Part shown: positions 17,487-26,417 of the stretch, piece by piece
Layout of the letters: each line of letters opens with the position of its first letter
Numbering within the stretch: position 1 is the stretch's first letter
DNA from: Bradyrhizobium sp.
GTDB taxonomy: Bacteria > Pseudomonadota > Alphaproteobacteria > Rhizobiales > Xanthobacteraceae
DNA: 64,000 bases
Assembly (NCBI RefSeq): GCF_016219575.1
Contig: NZ_JACRMG010000012.1
Location: 62,001-126,000, forward strand
Direction of reading: 5' to 3'
Notes under the pieces: generated by a model
The model's input: the letters and a program-made list of their open reading frames with translations, nothing else
What the model was told of the DNA's origin: nothing
Database searches by the model: none
Position numbers and translations under genes: made by a program

Positions 17487-18869
17487 ATGTCGGAACAAAC
17501 GAGTTCGCAGACGCGGCCGCCGGCGCCCGACGGCCTGCCGCCCGAGCGCAGACGTTGGGCGATCCTGGCGGTCTTCACCGCGCTTGCCGTGGCCTCGCTC
17601 GATACTGCGATTGCCAATATCGCGCTGCCGGCGATCGCCGCCGACCTGCGCGTCAGCGCAGCCGACGTCGTCTGGGTCGTCAATGTCTACCAGATCGTGC
17701 TGGTGGCGACGCTGCTGCCGCTCGGCGCGCTCGGCGAGATCGTAGGACATCAGCGCATCTATCTCGCCGGGCTGGTGCTGTTCACGCTTGCATCGCTCGC
17801 CAGCGCCTGTGCGTGGTCGCTGGAAAGCCTCCTGGTGTCGCGCACGCTGCAGGGGCTGGGCGCCAGCGGAATGATGAGCGTCAACGGCGCGCTGGTCGGC
17901 TTCATCTATCCGCGCCGCCTGCTCGGCCGCGCTTTCGGCTACAACGCCCTGGTCGTCGCGACCGCGACCACGGCCGGCCCGACCGTGGCAGCCGTAATTC
18001 TCGCGCTCGGCCCATGGCCGTGGCTGTTTGCGATCAATATTCCGATCGGGATCCTCGCCATCGTCATCGGACTGAAGACGTTGCCGCAGACGCCGCGGGC
18101 GGCGCATCGCTTCGACTTCATCGGCGCGGTGCTGGCCAGCGGCAGCCTCGGCTTCTTCATCATCGGCATCAGCAGCGCGGCCCACCACGCCCATATCGGC
18201 GTGGTCGTCGTCGAGCTCGGTGCGGCGCTTCTGTCCGGCTGGCTGGCGATCCGGCGGCACGCCGATCATCCGGCGCCGATGCTGCCCATCGACCTGTTCC
18301 GGCGGCCGCTGTTTGCTCTGTCGGCGGCGACCGCGGTCTGCTCGTTCACCGTGCAAGGCCTCGCCTTCGTGTCGCTGCCGTTCTATTTCCAGACCGTGCT
18401 GCACCGCTCGCAGGTCGAGACTGGATTGTTCTTGACGCCGTGGCCGCTGGTGGTCGGCTTGATGGCGCCGATCGCCGGACGTCTGTCGGACCGGCATGCG
18501 CCCGGCCTTCTGGGCGGCATCGGGCTCGCGATCCTCGCCGCCGGCATGGTCTTGCTGGCCACGCTACCGGCTTCGCCGGGCGTTGCCGATATCGTGTGGC
18601 GCATGGTCGTGTGCGGTGCGGGTTTCGGCTTCTTCCAGGCGCCGAACCTGAAGGCGCTGATGTCGAGCGCGCCGGCCGACCGCAGCGGCAGCGCCAGCAG
18701 CATCATCGCCACCGCTCGGCTCACCGGACAGACGCTCGGCGCAGCGCTGACGGCGCTGTGCTTCGGCCTTGCCGGCACCGACGGCGCGACGGCCGCGCTG
18801 GCGGTCGGCGCCGGGTTTGCCGCGCTCGGCAGCCTGATGAGCTTTCTGCGGCTGACGGTCAGGCGCTGA
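17487..18869 (+). CDS. MFS transporter, DHA2 (QacA/EmrB-like) family
   Basis: 460 residues from MSEQTSSQ at 17487. About 14 hydrophobic spans. Motif C-type glycine-rich text follows SRTLQGLGASGMMSVNGALVGFIYP, and the first helix has the DHA2 signature LDTAIANIALPAI. These are proton-driven drug or metabolite exporters. The ATG upstream at 17445 is less likely because it adds a non-homologous extension. It stands alone between oppositely oriented genes. Confidence 0.88.
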   Translation: MSEQTSSQTRPPAPDGLPPERRRWAILAVFTALAVASLDTAIANIALPAIAADLRVSAADVVWVVNVYQIVLVATLLPLGALGEIVGHQRIYLAGLVLFTLASLASACAWSLESLLVSRTLQGLGASGMMSVNGALVGFIYPRRLLGRAFGYNALVVATATTAGPTVAAVILALGPWPWLFAINIPIGILAIVIGLKTLPQTPRAAHRFDFIGAVLASGSLGFFIIGISSAAHHAHIGVVVVELGAALLSGWLAIRRHADHPAPMLPIDLFRRPLFALSAATAVCSFTVQGLAFVSLPFYFQTVLHRSQVETGLFLTPWPLVVGLMAPIAGRLSDRHAPGLLGGIGLAILAAGMVLLATLPASPGVADIVWRMVVCGAGFGFFQAPNLKALMSSAPADRSGSASSIIATARLTGQTLGAALTALCFGLAGTDGATAALAVGAGFAALGSLMSFLRLTVRR

Positions 18870-18874
18870 CAGCG

Positions 18875-19405
18875 TCAGATATCGCCGCGGGCAAGCTCGA
18901 AGGGATCGTCGCCGGCGCGTTTCCTTTTCTTCGAGCGCTGCCAGACCCAGCCGGGAAAACCCTTCAGCGGCACCAGCGGCGCGCCGCCATAGGCCCATTC
19001 CTGCAGCTCCTCGATCGCGTTGTGATAGAGCGGCTCGCGGCCGGTACGGCCGAGAAACAGCGCGCGGGGGATGTTGACCATGTGCGGCGAGCGGGCACGC
19101 TCGTACATCACCGGCGTGCCGCAGGTGGTGCAGAAGCTGCGGGTGGTCTTCGTCTTGGCGTCCTCGTAGCGCGCCAGTGCAGTCTTGCCCTTGACGATGC
19201 GAAAGCGCTTGCGCCAGCTGCCGACATAGGTGGCGTAGGCAGCGCCATGGGCGCGGCGGCTCGCGGCGGAATGATCATGCCAGGCCCAGCGCGCGGGCAC
19301 GTCGATCTCGAAGGCGACCTTGCCGCACAGGCATTTTCCGGCGGCAGGTTTGCCGGGCGAGATGGCTTTGGGTTTTTTCTTCGGTCGTTCTTCTTCGTCG
19401 AACAT
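18875..19405 (-). CDS. GFA-family (glutathione-dependent formaldehyde-activating enzyme-like) protein with altered metal site
   Basis: 176 residues from MFDEEERPKK. The GFA (Mss4-like) fold is shown by GKCLCGKVAFEIDVP and the C-terminal SFCTTCGTPVMYE. In typical members the middle block is CHCxxCRR; here it reads WHDHSAASRRAHGAAYATYVG, so the usual zinc or glutathione cysteines are replaced by His/Ser/Ala. The N-terminus is lysine-rich and the C-terminus carries RSKKRKR. It converges on the MFS gene, with five bases between stops. Function unknown; it may bind metal differently. Confidence 0.8.
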   Translation of the reverse strand: MFDEEERPKKKPKAISPGKPAAGKCLCGKVAFEIDVPARWAWHDHSAASRRAHGAAYATYVGSWRKRFRIVKGKTALARYEDAKTKTTRSFCTTCGTPVMYERARSPHMVNIPRALFLGRTGREPLYHNAIEELQEWAYGGAPLVPLKGFPGWVWQRSKKRKRAGDDPFELARGDI

Positions 19406-19416
19406 GCGCGCCTCTC

Positions 19417-19503
19417 GTAGGGTGGGCAAAGCGAAGCGTGCCCACCTTCACGATTGCGCTGGTGAAGGTGGGCACGGCGCTGACGCGCCTTTGCCCACCC
19501 TAC
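19417..19503. repeat. Nested double palindrome
   Basis: Outer 15-base arms GTAGGGTGGGCAAAG and CTTTGCCCACCCTAC are perfect inverted repeats. Inside them CGTGCCCACCTTCAC and GTGAAGGTGGGCACG form a second perfect pair. The element sits just upstream of the GFA gene start. Confidence 0.8.
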
Positions 19504-19560
19504 AACACTTGCTGCTCGTCGTGGTCGAACATTGCGCGATCTCGAATCTCACCGCCGTCG

Positions 19561-19633
19561 TTCCGGGATGGTCCGAAGGACCAGACCCGGAACCTCGAGA
19601 TTCCGGGTTCGATGCTTCGCATCGCCCCGGAAT
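19561..19633. repeat. Tandem pair of perfect hairpins, family G
   Basis: Two hairpins in a row: TTCCGGG-GGTCC / GGACC-CCCGGAA (19561-19592) and ATTCCGGG-GATGC / GCATC-CCCGGAAT (19600-19633), each with three-base interruptions. A related single hairpin lies at 60125. The element sits 12 bases beyond the stop of the alkene reductase gene. Confidence 0.75.
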
Positions 19634-19644
19634 GACAGCTCACC

Positions 19645-20772
19645 TCACGCCTTCGCCAACTCGTCGTGCACGGGGTAGTCGGTATAACCCGCCTCCTCGC
19701 CGCCGTAGAAGGTCTTGCGATCATATGGCGTCAGCGGATAGCCGCGCTGCAGGCGGCGCGGCAGGTCGGGGTTGGAAATGAAGATGCGGCCGAAGGCCAC
19801 CGCGTCGGCATGGCCCTGTGCGATCGCATCCTCCGCGGTCTGCCCGGTGAAGCCGCCGGCAGCGATCAATTTGCCTTTCCAGATCGGGCGGAACAGCACC
19901 ATGGCCGACGGCACGTTCTGCCAGTTGACCTCGGCGCGGCCGGCGCCGGAGGAACGCGGCTCGATGAAGTGCAGGTAAGCGAGCCCGAGCGGATTGAGCT
20001 GCTCGACGACGTGGCTGTAGAGCGGCATCGGCTCCGGCTCGCCGGAATCGTTGGCGATACCGTAGGGCGACAGCCGGACGCCGACACGGCCCGCGCCCCA
20101 GACGTCGACGACGGCCCGCGTGACTTCGAGCAACAGCCGCGCGCGGTTCTCGATCGATCCGCCATACCGGTCGGTGCGCTGGTTGCTGCGCGATTGCAGG
20201 AATTGTTCGAGCAGATAGCCGTTGGCGCCGTGCACCTCGACGCCGTCGAAGCCAGCGGCAAGCGCGTTCTTCGCGGCCTGGCGGAAGGCGTCGATGATCC
20301 CCGGGATCTCGGAAGTCTCCAGCGCGCGCGGCGTCTCGTAGGTCGTGACCTTGCCGTCGGTGGTCGAGGTCTTCAGCTCCTGCGAGATTGCAATCGCGGA
20401 AGGAGCGACCGGCAGCACGCCGCCCGGCTGGAAGGAGGAATGCGAGACGCGGCCGACATGCCAGAGCTGCAGGAAGATGATGCCGCCCTTGGCATGCACG
20501 GCGTCGACGACCTTGCGCCAGCCAGCGATCTGCGCCTCGGTATAGATGCCGGGCACGCCCGGGCTGCCGAAAGCCGTCGCCGACACGGGCGAGGCTTCGG
20601 CGATCAAGAGGCCGCCAGGCGTGGTGCGCTGCGCGTAATATTCCGCGTTGAGCGGCCGCGGAGCCAGCGACGGCTTTGCCGCGCGCATCCGCGTTAGCGG
20701 CGCCAGCACGAGGCGATGCTTGAGCTGATACGGCCCGATCTGGAGCGGTGAAAACAGTTTTGGAAAGTTCAT
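19645..20772 (-). CDS. Alkene reductase, old yellow enzyme family
   Basis: 375 residues. Family features: LFSPLQIGPYQLKHRLVLAPLTRMRA at the N-terminus (split here by composition only), the substrate-anion pair H181 and N184 and proton donor Y186 in HGANGYLLEQF, then SNQRTDRYGGSIENR and the phosphate-binding GRIFISNPDL. An FMN enzyme that reduces activated C=C bonds or nitro compounds with NAD(P)H in the cytoplasm. NemA-type N-ethylmaleimide or nitroester reductase is a reasonable subgroup, but the natural substrate is not readable. Confidence 0.93.
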   Translation of the reverse strand: MNFPKLFSPLQIGPYQLKHRLVLAPLTRMRAAKPSLAPRPLNAEYYAQRTTPGGLLIAEASPVSATAFGSPGVPGIYTEAQIAGWRKVVDAVHAKGGIIFLQLWHVGRVSHSSFQPGGVLPVAPSAIAISQELKTSTTDGKVTTYETPRALETSEIPGIIDAFRQAAKNALAAGFDGVEVHGANGYLLEQFLQSRSNQRTDRYGGSIENRARLLLEVTRAVVDVWGAGRVGVRLSPYGIANDSGEPEPMPLYSHVVEQLNPLGLAYLHFIEPRSSGAGRAEVNWQNVPSAMVLFRPIWKGKLIAAGGFTGQTAEDAIAQGHADAVAFGRIFISNPDLPRRLQRGYPLTPYDRKTFYGGEEAGYTDYPVHDELAKA

Positions 20773-20873
20773 GCCTGCCCTGATTGTTCTTGTTTGATGC
20801 CGGGCTATCTAGCCGGATCGCCGCGCCGGAGGCAATGCGGCGGCGCTGGCGGACAGAGCAGGCATGCGGCAGG

Positions 20874-21080
20874 CTACAGCGTCTCCTGCTTCTGCCCGCA
20901 ATTCTTGCAGGCGAACTTGACGCGGGTTTCGCCCCTGGCGGCCTGGACGCGGTTGGGCGCACCGCATTTGCCGCATACGGCCTCGATCCGGGTATTGCCC
21001 TGCTTGACGACGACGGACTTCTTCTCCATCGCCTCGCGGATCATGCGCTCGGCTTCCTCGCGCAACGACTGTTTCGACAT
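20874..21080 (-). CDS. Small zinc-ribbon protein
   Basis: 68 residues. Residues 1-25 are a charged, probably helical stretch. A zinc ribbon follows with C36xxC39 and C58xxC61 (CGKCG and CKNCG knuckles). The family is not recognised. Such small ribbons often bind nucleic acid or ribosomal partners, but nothing in the context says which. It stands alone between the alkene reductase and the quinone oxidoreductase, both on the same strand. Confidence 0.75.
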   Translation of the reverse strand: MSKQSLREEAERMIREAMEKKSVVVKQGNTRIEAVCGKCGAPNRVQAARGETRVKFACKNCGQKQETL

Positions 21081-21206
21081 ATAATTCGTACCCGTTCTGA
21101 AATTTGCCGGGCAGGCTATAGCACGCCCATAACAGGCTGTTGAAAAAAATCGTCAGGCCAGAGCGCCGGCGGCTCGCGACCGCCGACGCTCCTCGCACGT
21201 TCGGCC

Positions 21207-22181
21207 TCAGACCAGGAACACCGTCGAGCCCGTGGTCTTGCGCGCGGCGAGGTCGGTATGGGCCTTCGCCGCGTCCTTCAGCGCATAGGTCTGGTTCACC
21301 TCGATCTTGACCGCGCCGGACTTGACGACGTCGAACAGCTCGTTCGCCATCGCGACGAGGTTTTCGCGCTTGGCCGCATAGGTGAACAGCGTCGGGCGCG
21401 TGACGTAGAGCGAGCCCTTGGCGGCAAGCAGGCCGAGATTGAACGGCTCCACCGCGCCGGAGGATTGCCCGAACAGCGCGAGGACGCCGAGCGGGGCGAG
21501 GCAGTCCAGCGACTTCATGAAGGTGTCCTTGCCGACGGAGTCGTAGACCACTGGGCACTTCTTGCCGCCGGTGATCTCCTCGACCCGCTTCACGAAATCC
21601 TCTTTGCTGTAGTTGATGGTGTGGGCGCAGCCGTGGGCCTGCGCGAGTTTCGCCTTGTCGTCGCTGCCGACGGTCCCGATCACGGTGGCGCCGAGATGTT
21701 TCGCCCACTGCGACAGGATCAGGCCGACGCCGCCGGCCGCCGCGTGCAGCAGGATGGTGTCGCCGGCCTTCACGCGATAGGTCTGGCGGATCAGGTATTG
21801 CGCGGTCAGGCCCTTCAGCATCATGGCGGCGGCGGTCTTGTCGTCGATGCCATCCGGCACTTTCAGGAGGCGGTCGGCCGGAATCAGCCGCGCCTCGGAA
21901 TAGGCGCCGATCGGCGAGTTGCCATAGGCGACGCGGTCGCCGGGTTTCAGGTCGGTGACGCCGGGGCCGACTTCCTCGACCACGCCGGCGCCCTCGCCGC
22001 CGAGTCCGCTCGGCAGCTGCACCGGATAGAGGCCGGAGCGGTTGTAGATGTCGATGAAATTCAGGCCGACGGCGGTATGGCGGATGCGCGCCTCGCCCGG
22101 TCCGGGCTTGCCGACCTGCACCTCTTCCCAGACCAGAACTTCGGGACCGCCGGTTTTGTGAAAGCGGATGGCGTGCGTCAT
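21207..22181 (-). CDS. Quinone oxidoreductase (zeta-crystallin type)
   Basis: 324 residues. The start at 22181 has a strong GAAGGAGG site; the open frame extends far upstream but is the shadow of the MFS gene. Features: HAIRFHKTGGPEVLVWEEV, the quinone reductase motif VGLNFIDIYNRSGLYP, and the dinucleotide site LLHAAAGGVGLILSQWAKHLG. There are no zinc ligands, as expected for this subgroup of the MDR superfamily. It catalyses NADPH-dependent reduction of quinones in the cytoplasm, possibly for redox protection alongside the neighbouring alkene reductase. Confidence 0.93.
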   Translation of the reverse strand: MTHAIRFHKTGGPEVLVWEEVQVGKPGPGEARIRHTAVGLNFIDIYNRSGLYPVQLPSGLGGEGAGVVEEVGPGVTDLKPGDRVAYGNSPIGAYSEARLIPADRLLKVPDGIDDKTAAAMMLKGLTAQYLIRQTYRVKAGDTILLHAAAGGVGLILSQWAKHLGATVIGTVGSDDKAKLAQAHGCAHTINYSKEDFVKRVEEITGGKKCPVVYDSVGKDTFMKSLDCLAPLGVLALFGQSSGAVEPFNLGLLAAKGSLYVTRPTLFTYAAKRENLVAMANELFDVVKSGAVKIEVNQTYALKDAAKAHTDLAARKTTGSTVFLV

Positions 22182-22375
22182 GGATAACCTCCTTCGAACG
22201 GGATGACGAGAGAATGGAAATGACGGCGCGGGGAGCGGCTCAGCGCGACCGCAGAAAGGTGTGTCACTGATGTTGCCGCCGATGGCCGGCGAGCGCAAGA
22301 GCGGCCAAAGCGGTGCCGCGTCCTGCCCGATATGCGCAAAACGCAAGTACCTGGCCGGAATGGAATTTGGCCCTT

Positions 22376-23638
22376 CTAGTGAGCAGAACTCAATGACGCT
22401 CGCTGCCAGCGCAGCCAGATGACGGCGGCAGCGGCAGCCAGCAAGAGCAGCACGGAAAACCAGTTGAGCGGATGCCAGCCCCATTTGTCCTGCAGGAAGC
22501 CGGCCATGAAGCTCGACGTCGCGGTGGTGCTGAAGACGAGCAGGTCGTTGAGCGCCTGCGCCTTGCCGCGCTCGTTCGGGCGGTAGCACGTCGTCACCAA
22601 GGCCGTGGCGCCGACGAACAGGAAGTTCCAGCCGACGCCATTGACCGTCAACGCGATCCGGAAATTCCATTCCGCCGTGCCCGCCAGCGCCACGACGACG
22701 CCCAGCAGCATCAGCACGATGCCCGCCGACATCACCGTGGTGGTGCCGAACCGGTTGATAAGATTGCCGGTAAAGAAGGACGGCACGAACATGCCCAGCA
22801 CATGCATGAAGATGACCCAGTGGGCTTCCGCATGCGGGAATCCGCAGCCGACGATGGCGAGCGGCGAGGCGCTCATGATGAAGGACATCGTGCCGAACGC
22901 CAGCATGCCGGCCATGGCCGAAGCAATGAAGCGCGGCTGGCTGGCGATCACCCACAACGGCCGCGGCGGCGCGACCGGCTCGGCGTGGCCGGCAACGACG
23001 GTCGAGGTCGCAACCGACGGGAAGGTGATGAACGACATGATCGTGAAGACGATAACGTGGAGGCCGAAAATGGCGGCATAGGTCGCCAGGTAGAGCGGCA
23101 TCGCCAGATCGTGCGTCACCCGCACGAGGCTGGGGCCGATCACGGCGGCAGCGACGCCGCCGGCCGTCACCCAGGAAATCGCCCTGGCGCGGTAGTGCAG
23201 CGGCACCAGCTCCGCCGCGGCGAACCGGTACATCTGCAGGCACGCCACGGCGTAGCCGAGGATCAGGCCGCCAACGCACATCAGGAGGAAGTTGGCGGTG
23301 TAAAGGCCGGCGCACATCACGGTTGCGCCCGCCATGCCGAACAGCGAACCCACGCGGAAGCCGATGCCGCGGCCCAGCCGCTGCATCAGCAGCGCCGCCG
23401 GAAACACGAAGATCATCACGCCGATGTGCTGCATCGTTACCGGCAGGTTGGCGAGATCGGGCCGGTGATAGAAGGTAATGACGGACAGCCCGGTGGCCGC
23501 GAACATCATGGTGTTGCAGGACTGGCCGACCGCCTGGCAGCCGGCGAGAAGCAGAAGGTTGCGGTGGGCGCGCCGGTCGAGACCCGGTTCCGGATCGACC
23601 TGCGGCTTGAGACCCGATTGGGGGTTCAGTGCATCCAT
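22376..23638 (-). CDS. MFS transporter
   Basis: 420 residues from MDALNPQSG at 23638. About 12 hydrophobic spans with NLLLLAGCQAVGQSCNTMMF at the first helix and the MFS loop MQRLGRGIGFRVG after helix 2. It resembles the uncharacterised YfcJ/arabinose-efflux-like group. No clear Shine-Dalgarno precedes the ATG, so the exact start is less certain. Substrate unknown. Confidence 0.85.
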   Translation of the reverse strand: MDALNPQSGLKPQVDPEPGLDRRAHRNLLLLAGCQAVGQSCNTMMFAATGLSVITFYHRPDLANLPVTMQHIGVMIFVFPAALLMQRLGRGIGFRVGSLFGMAGATVMCAGLYTANFLLMCVGGLILGYAVACLQMYRFAAAELVPLHYRARAISWVTAGGVAAAVIGPSLVRVTHDLAMPLYLATYAAIFGLHVIVFTIMSFITFPSVATSTVVAGHAEPVAPPRPLWVIASQPRFIASAMAGMLAFGTMSFIMSASPLAIVGCGFPHAEAHWVIFMHVLGMFVPSFFTGNLINRFGTTTVMSAGIVLMLLGVVVALAGTAEWNFRIALTVNGVGWNFLFVGATALVTTCYRPNERGKAQALNDLLVFSTTATSSFMAGFLQDKWGWHPLNWFSVLLLLAAAAAVIWLRWQRASLSSAH

Positions 23639-23888
23639 TATTGTTTTTGCCCAATATCCGGGAAGGCCGCGCGCGGCCGGCGCGTGACGGGACGCCGTCA
23701 GGCGTTCATCCGGCAAAATCGCCCTTCGTTCAAGGCTAGGGTGGAAGATTCCTGCCGCTATTGCCCGCATGGCAGCCATAGAATCTATGCAGCGTTGCCG
23801 GCCCCACCAGATCGCGTAAGCTTGCAGCGGCACTCAGGCCGCCGCGCCGGCTTGAATCATGCGCCGCGCGATGCGGCCGGGGGCGACA

Positions 23889-24911
23889 ATGTCCGACGAC
23901 CTGAAGTTCACGGTGCAGCGACCGCCAGCCTATGGCGAATTGACGGACATGCTGCCGGGGCTGTTCTGGGTGCGGCTGCCGATGCCGACGGCGCCCAACC
24001 ACGTCAATTGCTGGCTGCTCGACAACGGGCCTGGATGGACCATGGTCGATTGCGGCCTGAACACCGACGACAGCTTCGAGATGTGGGACAAGCTGTGGCG
24101 GGGCCTGCTGCGCAGCCGTCCCCTGCAGAGCCTTGCCCTCACCCATGCGCATGCCGATCATTCCGGCCTCGCCGCCTTCTTCGTCAAGGAGATGAAGTGC
24201 AGCGTTCGCATGCCGCTGGCCGAATGGCTCAGCGGCTGGAAGATGTGGCATGAGCGCGAGGAAGGACCGGACGAGCAGTTTGCCTCCTTCCTGAAACGCA
24301 ACGGCGCATCGGGGGACGATGCCGCCAGGATCATGCAAGCGCAGCGCCAGTCAAAATTTCTGGGCTCACGGCCGCCGCGCGAATTCATCCGGATCCGGGA
24401 TGGCGACGTCGTCGCCATGGGCAAGCGCGAGTGGCGGGTCATCACGGCGGGCGGGCATTCGGCGGAGCACGCGCTGTTCTTTTGCGAGAGCGACAGGATC
24501 CTGATTGCAGGCGACCAGATCCTGTCGCACATGACGCCGTCGGTGATCGCGCCGCCGGCGCAGCCGGAGGCCAACCCGATGAAGGACTATCTGGATTCGC
24601 TGACGCTGCTGGAAGCGCTGCCGGCGGACACGCTGGTGCTGCCCTCGCACGGTCTGCCGTTTCACGGGCTGCATGTGCGGCTTGCCCAGCTGCGCGAGCA
24701 TCATCAGGCGCGGCTCGACGACGTGATGAGCGTCGTCTCCGGCAGGACCAATGCGTTTCTGATCGCGCAGGAAATATTTCCGCGCGTGCTCTACGCCAAT
24801 CCGCGTCAGGCCTTCGGCGAAGCGCTGGCCCACCTGAACATGCTCGCCTCGACCGAGCGGCTGAGGCGCGACGTCGACGGCGATGGCGCCATCGCCTTCG
24901 CGCCGGCCTGA
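23889..24911 (+). CDS. Metallo-beta-lactamase-fold hydrolase
   Basis: 340 residues from MSDDLKFTV, preceded by a purine-rich GGCCGGGGG run. The di-metal motif H86-A-H88-A-D90-H91 (THAHADHSG) is intact, with a further His in TAGGHSAEHALFF and ALVLPSHG-like text read here as LVLPSHGLPF. This architecture, with a C-terminal winged segment around DDVMSVVSGRTNAFLIAQEIFPR, is that of LACTB2-like hydrolases. Substrate unknown; possibly a thioester or RNA. A DHA2 transporter follows 21 bases later and is probably co-transcribed. Confidence 0.9.
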   Translation: MSDDLKFTVQRPPAYGELTDMLPGLFWVRLPMPTAPNHVNCWLLDNGPGWTMVDCGLNTDDSFEMWDKLWRGLLRSRPLQSLALTHAHADHSGLAAFFVKEMKCSVRMPLAEWLSGWKMWHEREEGPDEQFASFLKRNGASGDDAARIMQAQRQSKFLGSRPPREFIRIRDGDVVAMGKREWRVITAGGHSAEHALFFCESDRILIAGDQILSHMTPSVIAPPAQPEANPMKDYLDSLTLLEALPADTLVLPSHGLPFHGLHVRLAQLREHHQARLDDVMSVVSGRTNAFLIAQEIFPRVLYANPRQAFGEALAHLNMLASTERLRRDVDGDGAIAFAPA

Positions 24912-24932
24912 CGCCGGTCCGCAGGCGGCAAC

Positions 24933-26309
24933 GTGCCCTCACCGACCGAACGCGATCCTCCCCATACGGCCGGCCTGCTCCACGCCAGGCCGTGGCAGGT
25001 CGCCATGGTCGGGCTGGGCACGGCTGCGACGCAGCTCGACACATCGGTGAATATCGCCTTCCCCGCCATCACGCGCGGCTTCGACCTTTCGATCGGCGAT
25101 ATCCAGTGGGTGGTGATCTCCTATGTGCTGACCTATGCCAGCCTGCTGCTGGCGCTCGGGCGCATCGGCGACACCGTCGGTCACGCACTGGTCTTCCGGA
25201 TCGGCCTGGTCTGCAGCGCGGTGGCGCTGCTGCTCGTCGGCTGGTCGCCGAACTATGGCGCGATGCTGGCCTTTCGCTGCCTGCAAGGCGTCGGAGCGGC
25301 GCTGGTGCTGAGTTGCGGCGCGGCGCTGGTGACATCCCTCTATGGCGAGGAGCGGCGCAGCCGGGCGCTTGGCATCTACACCATGATGCTGTCACTCGGA
25401 CTGATGCTGGGTCCGCTGCTCGGCGGCGCCCTCACCGCGGCCTGGGGTTGGCCGGCGGTGTTCTGGTTCCGGATTCCCATTGCCCTTGCGGCATTGTTGC
25501 TGTTGCAGGGCATGCCGGCATCGCCGGTGCGTCAGGCAGGCGACCGCTTCGATATCCTCGGAGGCATCGCGCTGGTGCTGGGCCTGGTGACGATGCTGCT
25601 GGCGCTCAACCGCATTCGCGAACTCTCCGCCGTCTGGTTCGGATTGCTGTCCGCCATGGCGTTTGCGGCCTTCATCTACCGCGAGTCGCGCGCGCCGCGT
25701 CCCATCATCGCCATTGGCCTGCTCAGGCAACCCGGCTTTGCGCTGCTCAACCTGGTCAGCGTGCTGGCCAATCTGGCGGCCTTTTCGATCTGGCTGCTGG
25801 TGCCCTATTTTCTGGCGCGCGTCCCCGGCTACACGCTGGCCGAAGGCGGCGCCATCCTGGCGACCGCCGCCGCAGGCGCCGTGCTGGCCGCGCCGGTCGG
25901 CGGCCGCCTCGCCGGGCGGTACATTTCCGCCGAACGGCTGGCGATCGCAGGCGCCGCCGCCATCGGCGCCGGCCTCCTCTGGATCGGCGCATGGACGGAG
26001 CAAACCCCGACGCTCCTGCGGATCGCGGGGCTCGCCGTGCTGGGCGCCGGCGTCGGCCTGTTCCAGCTGGCCTATTCGGACATCGTGACCGCAGCACTTC
26101 CGCCTGGGGATCGCGGCGTTGCCGGAAGCCTCGTCCTGCTGACGCGAACGCTGGGCACAGTGACCGCCGCTTCGACCGTCCTGATGGTGTTCGAGATCCT
26201 CAACACCAACCAGGGCTTCATCGAAGCCTTCCAGCGGACATTTCAGCTTGCAGCCCTGCTGGCATTCACAGCCGCGGCGCTGTTGGCGGCCTCGCCGCGG
26301 ATGCGCTGA
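24933..26309 (+). CDS. MFS transporter, DHA2 family
   Basis: 458 residues from a GTG at 24933, with about 14 hydrophobic spans and the DHA2 first-helix motif QLDTSVNIAFPAITRGF. The region FRCLQGVGAALVLSCGAALV is the motif C equivalent. A proton-coupled exporter, probably in an operon with the upstream hydrolase. A palindrome begins seven bases after its stop. Confidence 0.88.
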   Translation: MPSPTERDPPHTAGLLHARPWQVAMVGLGTAATQLDTSVNIAFPAITRGFDLSIGDIQWVVISYVLTYASLLLALGRIGDTVGHALVFRIGLVCSAVALLLVGWSPNYGAMLAFRCLQGVGAALVLSCGAALVTSLYGEERRSRALGIYTMMLSLGLMLGPLLGGALTAAWGWPAVFWFRIPIALAALLLLQGMPASPVRQAGDRFDILGGIALVLGLVTMLLALNRIRELSAVWFGLLSAMAFAAFIYRESRAPRPIIAIGLLRQPGFALLNLVSVLANLAAFSIWLLVPYFLARVPGYTLAEGGAILATAAAGAVLAAPVGGRLAGRYISAERLAIAGAAAIGAGLLWIGAWTEQTPTLLRIAGLAVLGAGVGLFQLAYSDIVTAALPPGDRGVAGSLVLLTRTLGTVTAASTVLMVFEILNTNQGFIEAFQRTFQLAALLAFTAAALLAASPRMR

Positions 26310-26315
26310 AGCCGG

Positions 26316-26358
26316 CTAAAGCGCGATGAGATTGGGATAACTCATCATCGCGCTTTAG
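26316..26358. repeat. Dispersed palindromic repeat, family B
   Basis: Arms CTAAAGCGCGATGA and TCATCGCGCTTTAG pair over 14 bases around a GATTGGGATAACTCA-like centre. It begins seven bases after the stop of the upstream MFS gene and lies 11 bases before a family A palindrome. Confidence 0.8.
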
Positions 26359-26368
26359 GTTGTTGTTT

Positions 26369-26417
26369 GAGCATGATCTTTTCGGAAAACCGCTTCACAC
26401 TTTTCCGGATCACGCTC
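26369..26417. repeat. Dispersed palindromic repeat, family A copy 3
   Basis: 49 bases with GAGCATGATC and GATCACGCTC arms (one mismatch) and the same TTCGGAAAACCG...TTTTCCGGA interior as the copies at 5409 and 12640. It ends on the first base of the stop codon of the Bug gene at 26417. Confidence 0.85.

Noticed and set aside
21207..23654. Apparent 815-residue protein ending in quinone oxidoreductase
   Set aside because: The upstream half is the shadow of the MFS gene; a strong ribosome site supports the start at 22181.
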